A stretch of 64,000 nucleotides of DNA from Actinoplanes cyaneus (lineage in GTDB: Bacteria > Actinomycetota > Actinomycetes > Mycobacteriales > Micromonosporaceae), in assembly GCF_016862095.1 (NCBI RefSeq), contig NZ_BOMH01000020.1:62001-126000 (forward strand). Direction: 5' to 3'. Made by a program: the position numbers and the translations under genes. The notes beneath the pieces were generated by a model, which saw only the letters and a program-made list of their open reading frames with translations, had not been told where the DNA came from and ran no database searches. Below are positions 42,666 to 50,592 of the stretch, piece by piece (position 1 is the first letter of the stretch; each line of letters starts with the position of its first letter).

Positions 42666-45121
42666 GAGCGCACCGGAACCTGAGGGAGGACGGTCAGGGG
42701 AAGGGAGGTACGGAACTGGCCGGGCGTGGCCGGCTCGGCCCGCTCCTTCCAGGGGTCCTTGTAGGCCTGCACGGCCTCCTCGACAGCGGCGTCCAGGGCG
42801 GCAGCGATGCCGTCCGCGTCGTCGATGACGATCTCCCGGATCCGGTCGATGCCGATCCGCGGGACGAACGAGTAGGTCCGCTCCAGCCAGTTGGCGTTCT
42901 CCCGGTAGTACTGCAGGAAGCGTCCGGTCAGCCGGATCACCTCTTCGGCGGAGTCCACCGTGGCGAGCAGGTCACCCTTGCGGATGTGGGCGCCGGCCGC
43001 GCCGCCGACGTAGATCTCCCACCGGCCGCCGTCGATCGCGACGACACCGAGGTCCTTCACGTACGCCTCGGCGCAGTTGCGCGGGCACCCGGTGACCGCC
43101 AGCTTCATCTTCCCGGGACCCTCGAGCCCCTGGAAACGCTCCTCGATCGCGATGCCCAGCGCCGTGGAGTCACCGACGCCGAAGCGGCAGAAGTCCGAGC
43201 CGACACAGGTTTTCACGGTGCGGAAGCTCTTGGCGTAGGCGTACCCGGAGGGCATGTCCAGGTCCGCCCACATGGCCGGCAGCTGCTCCTTCGGCACGCC
43301 GAGCAGGTCGATGCGCTGGCCACCGGTCAGCTTGACCATCGGCACGTCGTACTTCTCCGCGACCTCGGCGATCTTCCGCAGCTGGGCGGGCGTGGTGACG
43401 CCGCCCTTCATCTGCGGGACGACCGAGAACGTGCCGTCGCGCTGGATGTTGGCGTGGACCCGGTCGTTGATGAAGCGGGCGTCGCGCTCGTCGACGTACT
43501 CGTCGGCCCACATCATCTTGAGCAGCGACGCGAGGCCCATCTTGCTCTTGGCGTCCTCCTTCTGCCCCGGAACGAGTTTCGCGAAGACCGACGAGACGCT
43601 CTTGAGCTCGTACTTCCGGATCGCCGCCATCAGCTCGGGCTTCGGCATCGGCACGCCCGGGACGTACCAGGACGCCGCCGGGTCCTCCTCGGCCGCACCG
43701 CCGTTGGCCCACTCCACGATCCGCTGCACGAGCGGCTTGCAGGTGCCGCAGCCCTTGCCGGCGCGGGTCTTGTCCATCACGCCGCTGACAGTTCCGCAGC
43801 CACCGGCCACCACGCCGCAGATCGCGCCCTTGCTGACCCCGTTGCAGTTGCAGACCTGGGTGTCGTCCGGCATCTCCTCCGGCGACTGCTCGCCGGCCGG
43901 GCCGCCGATGTCGAAGATCAGCTCGGAGCGTTCCTCCGGCAGCGGGGTGCCCCGGTCGAAGTGCTGGATCAGCGACGCAGCCTTGCTGTTGTCGCCCACC
44001 AGGGTCGCGCCGACCAGCACGTCCTCCCGGATGATCAGCTGCTTGTAGACGCCCTTCTTCGGCTCGTTGTAGACGATCACCTCGTCCTCGTCGTGCTCCG
44101 GGGCGATCAGCCCCATCGAGGCCACGTCGATGCCGGCCACCTTGAGCTTGGTGTGCAGCTTCGAGCCGGTGTAGGCGACGTCGGTCGTGCCGGTGATGTG
44201 GTCGGCGAGCACCTTCGCCTGGTCCCACAGCGGCGCGACCAGGCCGTAGAGGCTGCCGCGGTGCTGGGCGCACTCGCCCACCGAGTAGATGTCGCTCTGG
44301 CCCTCGACCCGCATCTGGTCGTCGACCACGATGCCGCGCTCGACCGGCAGGCCGCTGTTCGCCACCATCTCGGTGTTCGGCCGGATGCCGGCGGCGATCA
44401 CCACCACGTCGCACTCGATGACCGTGCCGTCGGCGAGCTTCACCCCGGTGACCCGGTCCTTGCCGAGGATCTCGGTGGTCATCGCGTTGGTGATCACCTT
44501 GATGCCGAGCTTGCCCTCGACGCTGGCCTGCAGCATCTGGCCGGCCTTGGGGTCGAGCTGGCGCTCCATCAGGTGACCCATGGCGTGCAGCAGGGTCACG
44601 TGGCTGACGTGGTTCTGCAGGCCGCGCGCCGCCTCCAGGCCGAGCAGGCCGCCGCCGATCACGACCGCGCGCTCGTGGTCCCGGGCGTAACGGATCATGC
44701 CGCGGGTGTCGTCGAGCGTGCGGAACGCGAAGACGCCCTGGTGGTAACCCCGCTTCGGGTTGTGCACGTTCTTCATCGGCGGCGTCCACGAGTAGCTGCC
44801 GGTCGCGATGATCAGCTTGTCGTACGGGGTCGCCACGCCGTTGCTGTCGTGGACCGTCTTGGCCGCCGCGTCGATCCGCTCGATCTTGACGCCGGCGTTC
44901 AGCGTGATCCCGTTGTCCCGGTACCAGGCGAGGTCGTTGAGGAAGATGCCCTCCTCGGTCTCCACCCCGGCGAGCAGGTTGGACAACATGATCCGGTTGT
45001 AGTTGCCGTACGGCTCGTCCCCGAACATCGTGACGGCGAAGTCCCCGTTGCGGGCGAGAATCTCCTCGACCGTGCGGGCCCCCGCCATGCCGTTGCCGAT
45101 GACGACAAGTTTCTGAGTCAC
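42662..45121 (-). CDS. nirB: Nitrite reductase large subunit NirB
   Basis: An 819-residue flavo-sirohaem enzyme. Order: FAD/NAD(P)H oxidoreductase domain (about 1-400, GNGMAGARTVEE at the N-terminus), a BFD-like 2Fe-2S domain (about 415-470, CNCNGVSKG...GKGCGTC), then the sulfite/nitrite reductase ferredoxin-like half-domain and the 4Fe-4S sirohaem site (CVGSDFC at about 637 and TGCPRNC at about 677). It reduces nitrite to ammonia with six electrons. The GTG at 45121 has an AAGGGACC site upstream, whereas the in-frame ATG at 45157 has none. First gene of nirBD-narK. Confidence 0.94.
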   Translation of the reverse strand: MTQKLVVIGNGMAGARTVEEILARNGDFAVTMFGDEPYGNYNRIMLSNLLAGVETEEGIFLNDLAWYRDNGITLNAGVKIERIDAAAKTVHDSNGVATPYDKLIIATGSYSWTPPMKNVHNPKRGYHQGVFAFRTLDDTRGMIRYARDHERAVVIGGGLLGLEAARGLQNHVSHVTLLHAMGHLMERQLDPKAGQMLQASVEGKLGIKVITNAMTTEILGKDRVTGVKLADGTVIECDVVVIAAGIRPNTEMVANSGLPVERGIVVDDQMRVEGQSDIYSVGECAQHRGSLYGLVAPLWDQAKVLADHITGTTDVAYTGSKLHTKLKVAGIDVASMGLIAPEHDEDEVIVYNEPKKGVYKQLIIREDVLVGATLVGDNSKAASLIQHFDRGTPLPEERSELIFDIGGPAGEQSPEEMPDDTQVCNCNGVSKGAICGVVAGGCGTVSGVMDKTRAGKGCGTCKPLVQRIVEWANGGAAEEDPAASWYVPGVPMPKPELMAAIRKYELKSVSSVFAKLVPGQKEDAKSKMGLASLLKMMWADEYVDERDARFINDRVHANIQRDGTFSVVPQMKGGVTTPAQLRKIAEVAEKYDVPMVKLTGGQRIDLLGVPKEQLPAMWADLDMPSGYAYAKSFRTVKTCVGSDFCRFGVGDSTALGIAIEERFQGLEGPGKMKLAVTGCPRNCAEAYVKDLGVVAIDGGRWEIYVGGAAGAHIRKGDLLATVDSAEEVIRLTGRFLQYYRENANWLERTYSFVPRIGIDRIREIVIDDADGIAAALDAAVEEAVQAYKDPWKERAEPATPGQFRTSLPLTVLPQVPVRS

Positions 45122-45252
45122 TGCACTCGGTCCCTTCTGGCTGGTTGGCACCGCCATGAGAGGAACTCTGTCGGCCGCCCGTTAACCCGGAGGACCACTT
45201 GCCGTGACGCTGTTGTTCGGAAATCCCTACAACCGGACCGCACCCGTTGTGA

Positions 45253-45909
45253 CTACAAGCGGCTACCGACAGTTGTGAGGAGAGCGCTATCGAACCGACC
45301 CAGAACAAGGTCGGCCACCGCAACATCACGGCACAGCGGGGGCGTCACCGAGTCCGCGCCGGCGGTGGCCAGCGATCGGTAGAACAGGCCGTCGGCCAGC
45401 AGATACGTGGCGATCGCGACCCGTTGCGCCCCCTCGGCGCGCAGCTGGGCGACCACGTCCGGCACCCGCGGGCCGGTCCCCGAGACGTAACCGACGCGTG
45501 CCCCGCCCGGCAGTTGCGCCGCGACGCCCGCCACATCGGCACGCCACCCCGGGTCCGAGGAGCCCGCCGCGGCCAGCACGATCGCGTCCGCGTCCGGCAG
45601 ATTGCGCAGCAGGCTCGCGAGCAGCACCGGATCCGGCCCGAGCGGCGCGGTCACCGGAATGCCGGTGCCGGCCACCGCCTCCGCGATGTCGACCCGCACG
45701 TGATACCCGCACGACAGCAGCAGCGGCACGACGACGGCATCGGTCACCGTCGGCACGACGTCCGCGACCTTCGGCTCCTGCACGTCCACGTAACAGAGCC
45801 GCACGTCGAGCCCGCGCCGCCGCCGCGCGACCGAGGCCGCGAGCTCCTGCAACTGCCGCCGGCCGTTCGCCGAGCGAGTCCCGTGGGCAACAGCGATCAG
45901 AGTGGTCAC
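45253..45909 (-). CDS. Sirohydrochlorin chelatase (CbiX/SirB family)
   Basis: A 218-residue class II chelatase. The first half has AVAHGTRSANGRRQLQEL (metal-ligand His10 region) and VVVPLLLSCGYHVRVDI; the second half is a weaker repeat (VLAAAGSSDPGWR, ATYLLADGLFYRSL). It inserts iron into sirohydrochlorin to make sirohaem for NirB. The GTG at 45909 has AAGGAG at 45916-45921, directly abutting a copy of the 149-bp element; an ATG further upstream lies inside that element and is therefore an unlikely start. It is 131 bp upstream of nirB in the same direction. Confidence 0.9.
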   Translation of the reverse strand: MTTLIAVAHGTRSANGRRQLQELAASVARRRRGLDVRLCYVDVQEPKVADVVPTVTDAVVVPLLLSCGYHVRVDIAEAVAGTGIPVTAPLGPDPVLLASLLRNLPDADAIVLAAAGSSDPGWRADVAGVAAQLPGGARVGYVSGTGPRVPDVVAQLRAEGAQRVAIATYLLADGLFYRSLATAGADSVTPPLCRDVAVADLVLGRFDSALLTTVGSRL

Positions 45910-45922
45910 GACGGTCTCCTTA

Positions 45923-46072
45923 AAGATCAAATGCTTCATGTCCTACGTCCGCTGTGGTCCTTCTCCGCTGCTCCCGCGGGGACCCTTGCGGGTTTCGCAG
46001 GGCCGTGGCCGGCCCTGAACGCGAAACCCTCCAGGGCGGCCTCCGTGGCGGGGCACGGTCAGAGCAGCAGAC
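45923..46072 (-). repeat. 150-bp structured element, copy 2
   Basis: Inverted relative to copies 1 and 3. Its internal stem is perfect (GGGTTTCGC at 45990-45998 with GCGAAACCC at 46021-46029). Its downstream end abuts the ribosome site of the chelatase gene, so it would be part of that mRNA leader. Confidence 0.85.
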
Positions 46073-46167
46073 CCGCCCACGGCCGCAGCGGCGTATCCCC
46101 CGCGCGCCGGGCCCGGGCTGACGCGAGCCGGGTTGCGGGCCGGGGCCCAGCCGCGCCCCCGGTTCCG

Positions 46168-46217
46168 GCTGGCGCTCAGGGCTGCATCCGCGCTGGGATA
46201 CAACCGTGAGCGCCAGC
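46168..46217. repeat. Long-hairpin repeat family, copy E1
   Basis: GCTGGCGCTCA (46168-46178) pairs with TGAGCGCCAGC (46207-46217), with an imperfect inner stem. Same CTGGNNCTCA arm design as the other copies. Copy E2 follows with a 62-63 bp offset. Confidence 0.8.
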
Positions 46218-46225
46218 TTTCCGCC

Positions 46226-46283
46226 GCCGGCTGGCGCTGAGGGTTGCATCAGCGCCGGGATACAACCGTGAGCGCCAGCCGGC
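46226..46283. repeat. Long-hairpin repeat family, copy E2
   Basis: GCCGGCTGGCGCT (46226-46238) pairs with AGCGCCAGCCGGC (46271-46283), and an inner GGTTGCATC pairs nearly with GATACAACC. It is a tandem neighbour of E1. Confidence 0.82.
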
Positions 46284-46332
46284 CAGACCGGCGACACCGC
46301 CCGGGCGATCGGCGCTGATTCCCGGGGCGGGA

Positions 46333-46403
46333 CCGGCATCGTCGCCGGGCGTCACGGTGGGCTCGATGTGTCTTCGGCCCGGCATCGTCGCCGGGCGTCA
46401 CGG
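46333..46403. repeat. 25-bp direct repeats near the nnaR 3' end
   Basis: A 25-bp sequence starting CCGGCATCGTCGCCGGGCGT is present identically at 46333-46357 and 46379-46403. A looser repeat (GGCGGCCCGGCA) follows to 46470. Confidence 0.75.
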
Positions 46404-46509
46404 CGGCCCGGCATCACATCGGGCCCGCCGTGGGAGTCGGTTCGGCGGCCCGGCACGGACATCGGGCTCCGCCTGCGGAGTGCGGGAAGGCGTCCCGCGG
46501 CGCATCCGG

Positions 46510-47610
46510 TCAGGCGGCGTCGTCCACCCGGAGGCGATAGCCACGTTTGATGACCGTCTCGATGTGCTTGCCCGAGCCGAGCGCGGCCCGCAACCGGGCG
46601 ACCGCCACGTCCACGGCGTGCCCGTCGTTGCCCCGCGGCAGGGCGGCCGCGAGCTGATCCTTGGAGACGACCGACCCGGGCCGCGCGGCCAGCGCGGACA
46701 GGATCGCCATCGCGGCCGGCGCCAGGACGTGCGGGACGCCGTCGATGAGGGCGGCGTGCCCCCGCACCTCCAGGGTCGAACCGGCCACCCGCAGCTTCAC
46801 CACCCGCCGCGGCAGCTCGTCGGTGACCGTCTTGATCAGTGCGCCGAGCCGGTAGCGTTCCGGCATCACGACCGGGACTCCCCGCTCGACGAGGGGCGCC
46901 GCGGTCACCGGCCCGACGCAGGCGGCCAGCGTCCCGGCCTGGAAAGCGCGCGCCACATCGGCCCCGGCGTCCCCGGCGATCTGCAGGAACGCCTTCACCG
47001 CGGGCGCGCTGGTGAACGTCACCGCGTCGATCTGCCCGGCCGCGACCTGCTCGGCGAGCCTGCGCACCGGGGCGACGTCCGGCGGCAGCGCCCAGCGGTA
47101 GACCGGCACCTCGACGACCGCCGCCCCGGCCGCACGCAGCGCGTTCACGAACTCGATCTGCGGCTCGCCGTGCTCCTGCACCACGATCCGCTGCCCCGCC
47201 ACGCCGTCCTGCAGCAGCCGCTCGAGCACCTCCTCGGAGGCCTCCGTCTTCGCCGCCCAGTCCTCGGTGAGCCCGGCCGCCCGGATCGCCCCGCACGGCT
47301 TCGGCCCGCGCGCGATGATCTTCGCCCCGCGCAGCGACTCCCGCAGGGACTCGCCGAGCCCCCAGCCCTCGGCCGCCTCCAGCCAGCCGCGGAACCCGAA
47401 CCCGGTGGTCGCCACCACGAGATGCGGCTCCAGTCCGATGCAGGCCTCGGTCGCCGCGCGCAGCGCGTCGTCGTCGATCAGCGGCACGATGGTGATCGCC
47501 GGCGCGCTGACCACCCGCGCGCCGCGCCGCTCCAGCAACGCGGTCATCTCACTGCGGCGTCGCTCCGCGGTGACCGCCACGGTGAAGCCGGCCAGTGCGC
47601 CCTCGGTCAT
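46510..47610 (-). CDS. nnaR: HemD-like protein fused to a winged-helix DNA-binding domain (NnaR type)
   Basis: A 366-residue two-domain protein. Residues about 8-255 have the uroporphyrinogen-III synthase fold (AVTAERRRSEMTALLERRGA, VEVPVYRW, VTFTSAPAVKAFL). Residues about 275-366 form an OmpR-like winged helix (SALAARPGSVVSKDQLAAAL, HAVDVAVARLRAALG, ETVIKRGYRL). Proteins with this architecture (Streptomyces NnaR, Mycobacterium Rv0260c) lie beside cbiX/narK/nirBD genes and regulate nitrite assimilation with GlnR. The same neighbourhood here supports that role. Whether the HemD part is catalytic or only a sensor is open. Start at ATG 47610 with GGGGACC upstream. Confidence 0.88.
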   Translation of the reverse strand: MTEGALAGFTVAVTAERRRSEMTALLERRGARVVSAPAITIVPLIDDDALRAATEACIGLEPHLVVATTGFGFRGWLEAAEGWGLGESLRESLRGAKIIARGPKPCGAIRAAGLTEDWAAKTEASEEVLERLLQDGVAGQRIVVQEHGEPQIEFVNALRAAGAAVVEVPVYRWALPPDVAPVRRLAEQVAAGQIDAVTFTSAPAVKAFLQIAGDAGADVARAFQAGTLAACVGPVTAAPLVERGVPVVMPERYRLGALIKTVTDELPRRVVKLRVAGSTLEVRGHAALIDGVPHVLAPAAMAILSALAARPGSVVSKDQLAAALPRGNDGHAVDVAVARLRAALGSGKHIETVIKRGYRLRVDDAA

Positions 47611-48032
47611 CCGGTCCCCATCCTGTGCCGCCGTTTCCGCTGCAAGACTCCTAAGACCTGATTTCGGGAACGGTAGGTGAATGTTTCCACGGTGATAACG
47701 CCGACTCACTTCCCCGCCGAACCCGCTTGTGGGCAGTCGATCATCAGGCCCCACCGATCAAGTGTCGCTCGCCCGAGATCCACTCCTCCCAGCGCGACCA
47801 CGCCCGACGAGCCCGCCCCGCCCCCTCAGCCGCCCGACGCCACCCCAGCCCGACGCCCGCCCGCAACACGCCGCCCGCCCCACAGCTGGTTCTCATGGGC
47901 GTTATCCGGGACGGATAACGCCCATGAGAACCAGCTGGCGAGGGCTAGCCGCGCCGCGAGCTGGAGTGGGGACCACCTCGCGCGCGGCGGCGACGGCTTC
48001 GCGCGCGGGAGCTGGTCGGGACGGGCGAGGGG
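47611..48032. other. Intergenic region with hairpin copy D
   Basis: 422 bp containing the nnaR promoter region (right side of its start, moderately AT-rich around 47650-47710) and hairpin copy D at 47883-47937. No other gene is evident. Confidence 0.6.
47883..47937. repeat. Long-hairpin repeat family, copy D
   Basis: Perfect 25-bp arms (47883-47907 and 47913-47937) with a 5-base loop GGGAC. The 20-bp arm core is identical to that of copy C, although the loop and outermost bases differ. Confidence 0.92.
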
Positions 48033-48242
48033 TCAGCGGGGGTCGTCGGGGTGGTCGAAGAGGGAGTCGGCGCCGAGCAGGTCGCGGAGTTCCTTGCGCA
48101 GGTGGAAGGCGGCGATGCGGCCGTCGAGCAGGCCGATGCGGTAGTCGGGGCCGACCTCGGGGTCGTCGGCGATCTGCGGGTCGCGCAGTCCGGCAGCCCC
48201 GTCCACCCGTCCGGCGTTGTAGGCCACCAGCGCGTCGTCCAT
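48033..48242 (-). CDS. Small acidic protein of unknown function (69 aa)
   Basis: A 69-residue acidic protein starting MDDALVAYNAGRVDGAAG, rich in Asp, Leu and Arg, with a probable helical C-terminus (RIAAFHLRKELRDLLG). There is no signal or membrane segment. Start chosen at ATG 48242 because GGGGAG lies 8 bp upstream; a GTG at 48251 is in frame but sits on that site. Composition and codon use look like a true gene. Function not recognised. Confidence 0.6.
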   Translation of the reverse strand: MDDALVAYNAGRVDGAAGLRDPQIADDPEVGPDYRIGLLDGRIAAFHLRKELRDLLGADSLFDHPDDPR

Positions 48243-48428
48243 CGATCCCACTCCCCATCCGGCATACGTCGGGCGTCAATCTTGCACGCCGGGCCGGACC
48301 GCAGAACCGTCCGTAGGTCTCGATCCCTCCACCCGTCGGCCGCTCCCCCTCAACCGGGCGGCATCCGCACACCGGCAACCGAGCTGAAACCGTCCTGCAC
48401 CCGGGCGACCTCGCTCACACCGCCGTTG

Positions 48429-48577
48429 TTTTGTGCTGTGACCGTGCCCCGCCACGGAGGCCGCCCTGGAGGGTTTCGCGTTCTGGGCCGGCCACGGCCC
48501 TGCGAAGCCCGCAAGGGTCCCCGCGGGAGCGACGGCCCGGACCACGGCGGACGTAGGACATGAAGCATTTGATCTTG
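48429..48577 (+). repeat. 149-bp structured element, copy 3
   Basis: Same length and strand as copy 1. The stem GGGTTTCGC (48471-48479) pairs with GCGAAGCCC (48502-48510) with one G-T wobble; the inner stem GGGCCG/CGGCCC is identical in all copies. It ends 20 bp before the oxygenase terminator. Confidence 0.85.
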
Positions 48578-48597
48578 GGGTTGATCGGGAGAAGGAG

Positions 48598-48630
48598 CGC
48601 GGCCCGCGTCTTCGGAGGACGCGGGCCGCG
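48598..48630 (-). terminator. Terminator hairpin of the diiron oxygenase gene
   Basis: A perfect 13-bp stem (CGCGGCCCGCGTC at 48598-48610 with 48618-48630) and a 7-base loop, 26 bp beyond the stop codon on the minus strand. Confidence 0.7.
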
Positions 48631-48634
48631 GGCT

Positions 48635-48660
48635 GGGGTCTCTCAACGGGGTCTCTCAGC
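48635..48660. repeat. 13-bp tandem duplication over a stop codon
   Basis: GGGGTCTCTCAAC (48635-48647) and GGGGTCTCTCAGC (48648-48660). The second copy contains the stop codon (48656-48658) of the minus-strand oxygenase; the first duplicates it. Confidence 0.75.
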
Positions 48661-49549
48661 GGGGCAGGAGGCCGCTCGCCTTCCAGAGGGAGCGGGCCGG
48701 GCCGCCGCCGATGAGGTCGAGCTCGGCGAGGTAGGCGACGATGCGTTCGCCGGCCCAGCGCATCGTCTCCTGGTGGTGGGGGTTGGCGCGGGCGGCGCGG
48801 CGGCCCTCCTCCGGGTCGATGCCGACGGCGCGGTAGACGCGGGGGTCGACCAGGCGGGTGCCGGTCAGGTAGGCGGCGCGGCCGATGACGAGCTTGTCGA
48901 AGGCGAGCCGGGACTTGCCGGCGAGGCGGATCTGGCGGGCGAGCTCCTCGCGGGCGAAGCGGACGTGCCGCGCCTCCTCGACGACGTGGATGCGGGAGAC
49001 CATCCGGACCAAGGGCTGGACGGTCTCGTCGGACATCGCCTCGCGTTGCAGCGTGTCCAGGATCTCCTCGGCGATCAGGATCGCGGCGAACATGCGCGGG
49101 CCGGTGGCGGTGTGCGCGATCCACTTGCCGAGGAACTCGTCGATGCCCTGCGGGCGGTAGACCGGGGTGCCGAGGCGGGCGATCATCTTGCCGAACATGA
49201 CCGAGTGGCGGCACTCGTCGCCGATCTCGGTGAGCGCGTACTGCGCGTGCGGGGCGGTCGGGTCCTGCTTGAAGTAACCCCTGATGAGCAACTGCATCAG
49301 GATCGTCTCGAACCAGACGCCGAGCCCGGCGATGCTCGCGACCTCGTGCTTGGTGAGCTCGATCCGCTGGTCCTCGGACATCCGGTCCCAGAGCGCGGTG
49401 CCGTAGAGGCTCGACCGGTGGGCGGGGACGAAGTACTTCCCGTCGGCGAACGGGGCCTCCCAGTCGATCTCGATCTCGGGGTCGTAGGAGTGCTCGGCGG
49501 AGGACCGCAGGAGCCGGGTGGCGGTGCGGTCCCGATCTGTCACTGTCAT
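48656..49549 (-). CDS. AurF-type non-haem diiron oxygenase
   Basis: A 297-residue ferritin-like helical protein. Metal-ligand motifs typical of the AurF (PF11583) family are visible: HEVASIAGLGVWFE, EIGDECRHSVMF (about 128-139), AEEILD (about 182) and EEARHVRFAREE (about 214-225). AurF oxidises an aryl amine to the nitro compound; relatives hydroxylate other substrates, and many genomic members have no known substrate. It is divergent from the TetR-led operon across a shared promoter with a 15-bp palindrome, so the oxygenase probably belongs to the same regulon. Confidence 0.85.
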   Translation of the reverse strand: MTVTDRDRTATRLLRSSAEHSYDPEIEIDWEAPFADGKYFVPAHRSSLYGTALWDRMSEDQRIELTKHEVASIAGLGVWFETILMQLLIRGYFKQDPTAPHAQYALTEIGDECRHSVMFGKMIARLGTPVYRPQGIDEFLGKWIAHTATGPRMFAAILIAEEILDTLQREAMSDETVQPLVRMVSRIHVVEEARHVRFAREELARQIRLAGKSRLAFDKLVIGRAAYLTGTRLVDPRVYRAVGIDPEEGRRAARANPHHQETMRWAGERIVAYLAELDLIGGGPARSLWKASGLLPR

Positions 49550-49578
49550 CGGCCCTCCAGAAGGTCCAGGTACTTGAC

Positions 49579-49593
49579 GTTACCGGCGGTAAC
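49579..49593. promoter_or_regulatory. Palindromic operator between the oxygenase and TetR genes
   Basis: GTTACCGGCGGTAAC lies in the 60-bp divergent gap, partly overlapping a TTGACG hexamer (49574-49579) that could be the -35 box of the tetR promoter. It is well placed for TetR control of both directions. Confidence 0.75.
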
Positions 49594-49609
49594 AGTTACT
49601 TCTAGTACT

Positions 49610-50293
49610 ATGAACTCGGTCACTCCTCCCGTCAACACCGACGGTCGCCGCGGTCGATGGGACGGTCATCGCGAACAGCGCCGCGCGGAACTCACCGCCG
49701 CGGCCGTCGAGGCGATCCGGCAGCACGGGCCGGATGTCGGCATGGAGGCGATCGCCGCGCACGCCGGCGTGAGCAAACCGGTGCTCTACCGGTACTTCGC
49801 CGACAAGTCCGAGCTGTGGCTCGCGGTCGGGCAGGCGGCCGGCGCGATGGTGCTGGACGCGATGATCCCGGCGGTCGCGGCGATGCGCGAGGAGCGGGCC
49901 GCGATCGCCGCGGCGATCGACGTCTACCTGGCGCACATCGAGGGCGATCTGAACCTCTACCGGTTCGTCGTGCACCAGCCGGACATCGCCCGGCATCGCG
50001 ACGTGGTCGCCGACGTGGTGGACACGGTGGCCAGCGGTCTGGCGCGGATCTTCGGCGACCGGCTGCGAGCGCGCGGGCTGGACTCCGGGGCGTCACTGCC
50101 CTGGGCGTACGGCGTGGTCGGTTACGTCCAGTCGGTCGGCGACTGGTGGCTCCGGCAGCAGCAGCCGATCAGCCGCGAGGCGCTCGGCGAGTACCTGACG
50201 ACGTTCCTCTGGGGTGGCGTCTCCGGAATCAGTCGCGCGGCGGACACGCCCGGCGGCTTGGCGGCTCAACAGGAAGGGTGGGCGACCACGTGA
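49610..50293 (+). CDS. TetR-family regulator
   Basis: A 227-residue repressor. The helix-turn-helix lies at about 25-68 (AAAVEAIRQHGPDVGMEAIAAHAGVSKPVLYRYFADKSEL), followed by an all-helical ligand domain. It probably represses its own operon and the divergent oxygenase gene through GTTACCGGCGGTAAC. The ATG at 49610 is close to the proposed promoter, so the leader is very short. The stop overlaps the GTG of the DUF4873 gene by 4 bp. Confidence 0.9.
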   Translation: MNSVTPPVNTDGRRGRWDGHREQRRAELTAAAVEAIRQHGPDVGMEAIAAHAGVSKPVLYRYFADKSELWLAVGQAAGAMVLDAMIPAVAAMREERAAIAAAIDVYLAHIEGDLNLYRFVVHQPDIARHRDVVADVVDTVASGLARIFGDRLRARGLDSGASLPWAYGVVGYVQSVGDWWLRQQQPISREALGEYLTTFLWGGVSGISRAADTPGGLAAQQEGWATT

Positions 50294-50592
50294 CGGACGA
50301 GGAGGAGTACCGCGGGCCGGCGACGCTGAGGCTGGACCACGGTGAGGTGGCGGTCGAGGTGCGGATGTCCGCGCACTTCGAGCCGATCGAGGGCCGGTTC
50401 CGCTGGGCCGGGCGCACCAACCCGGTCGAGGACCTGCGGGAACGCGTCAGCGGCGGCCTGCGCAAGGCGGTCATCGTGATCCCGGGAGCGGCGGAGACGG
50501 CGGTACGGCTGAGCGAGCCCGACCCGTGGGGCGGGGTGCGGATCAGCGGCACCGGGACGCCGCCCTGGTTCCCCGCGGTGGTGGCCTCGTGA
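50290..50592 (+). CDS. DUF4873-domain protein
   Basis: A 100-residue protein matching the DUF4873 pattern: EEYRGPATLRLDHGEVAVEVRMSAHFEPIEGRFRW, followed by a beta-rich remainder ending GTPPWFP. This domain is usually found next to or fused with flavin monooxygenases in actinobacteria and has no known function. Start GTG overlaps the tetR stop (GTGA), and its stop overlaps the monooxygenase start (GTGA), so it is translated in register with both; an accessory or stabilising role for the monooxygenase is plausible. Confidence 0.85.
   Translation: MTDEEEYRGPATLRLDHGEVAVEVRMSAHFEPIEGRFRWAGRTNPVEDLRERVSGGLRKAVIVIPGAAETAVRLSEPDPWGGVRISGTGTPPWFPAVVAS

Larger units (their letters stand above)
45910..46509. 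other. Intergenic region rich in repeats, cbiX-like to nnaR
   Basis: 600 bp with no convincing gene. From left: the 150-bp element (45923-46072) forming the cbiX-like leader, a GC-rich spacer, hairpin copies E1 and E2, and a pair of 25-bp direct repeats (46333-46403) followed by related GC-rich repeats up to the nnaR end. Confidence 0.7.
48243..48655. other. Intergenic region with 149-bp element copy 3 and a terminator
   Basis: 413 bp without a gene. It holds the leader of the small acidic gene, the third 149-bp element (48429-48577), the hairpin 48598-48630 and a 13-bp tandem repeat over the diiron-oxygenase stop. Confidence 0.7.

Noticed and set aside
45122..45252. GlnR binding site upstream of nirB
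   Set aside because: Expected from family knowledge, but no stretch matches the spaced GTnAC/GAAAC half-sites well enough to call.
42986..45382. An 800-codon plus-strand frame opposite nirB
   Set aside because: Antisense of a recognisable NirB with all cofactor motifs; the product has no domain.
45910..45939. Upstream ATG start for the chelatase gene, giving a product beginning MKHLIF
   Set aside because: That ATG lies inside the repeated 150-bp element, and the same MKHLI reading appears in copy 3 without a gene. The GTG at 45909 has the ribosome site and the conserved N-terminus.
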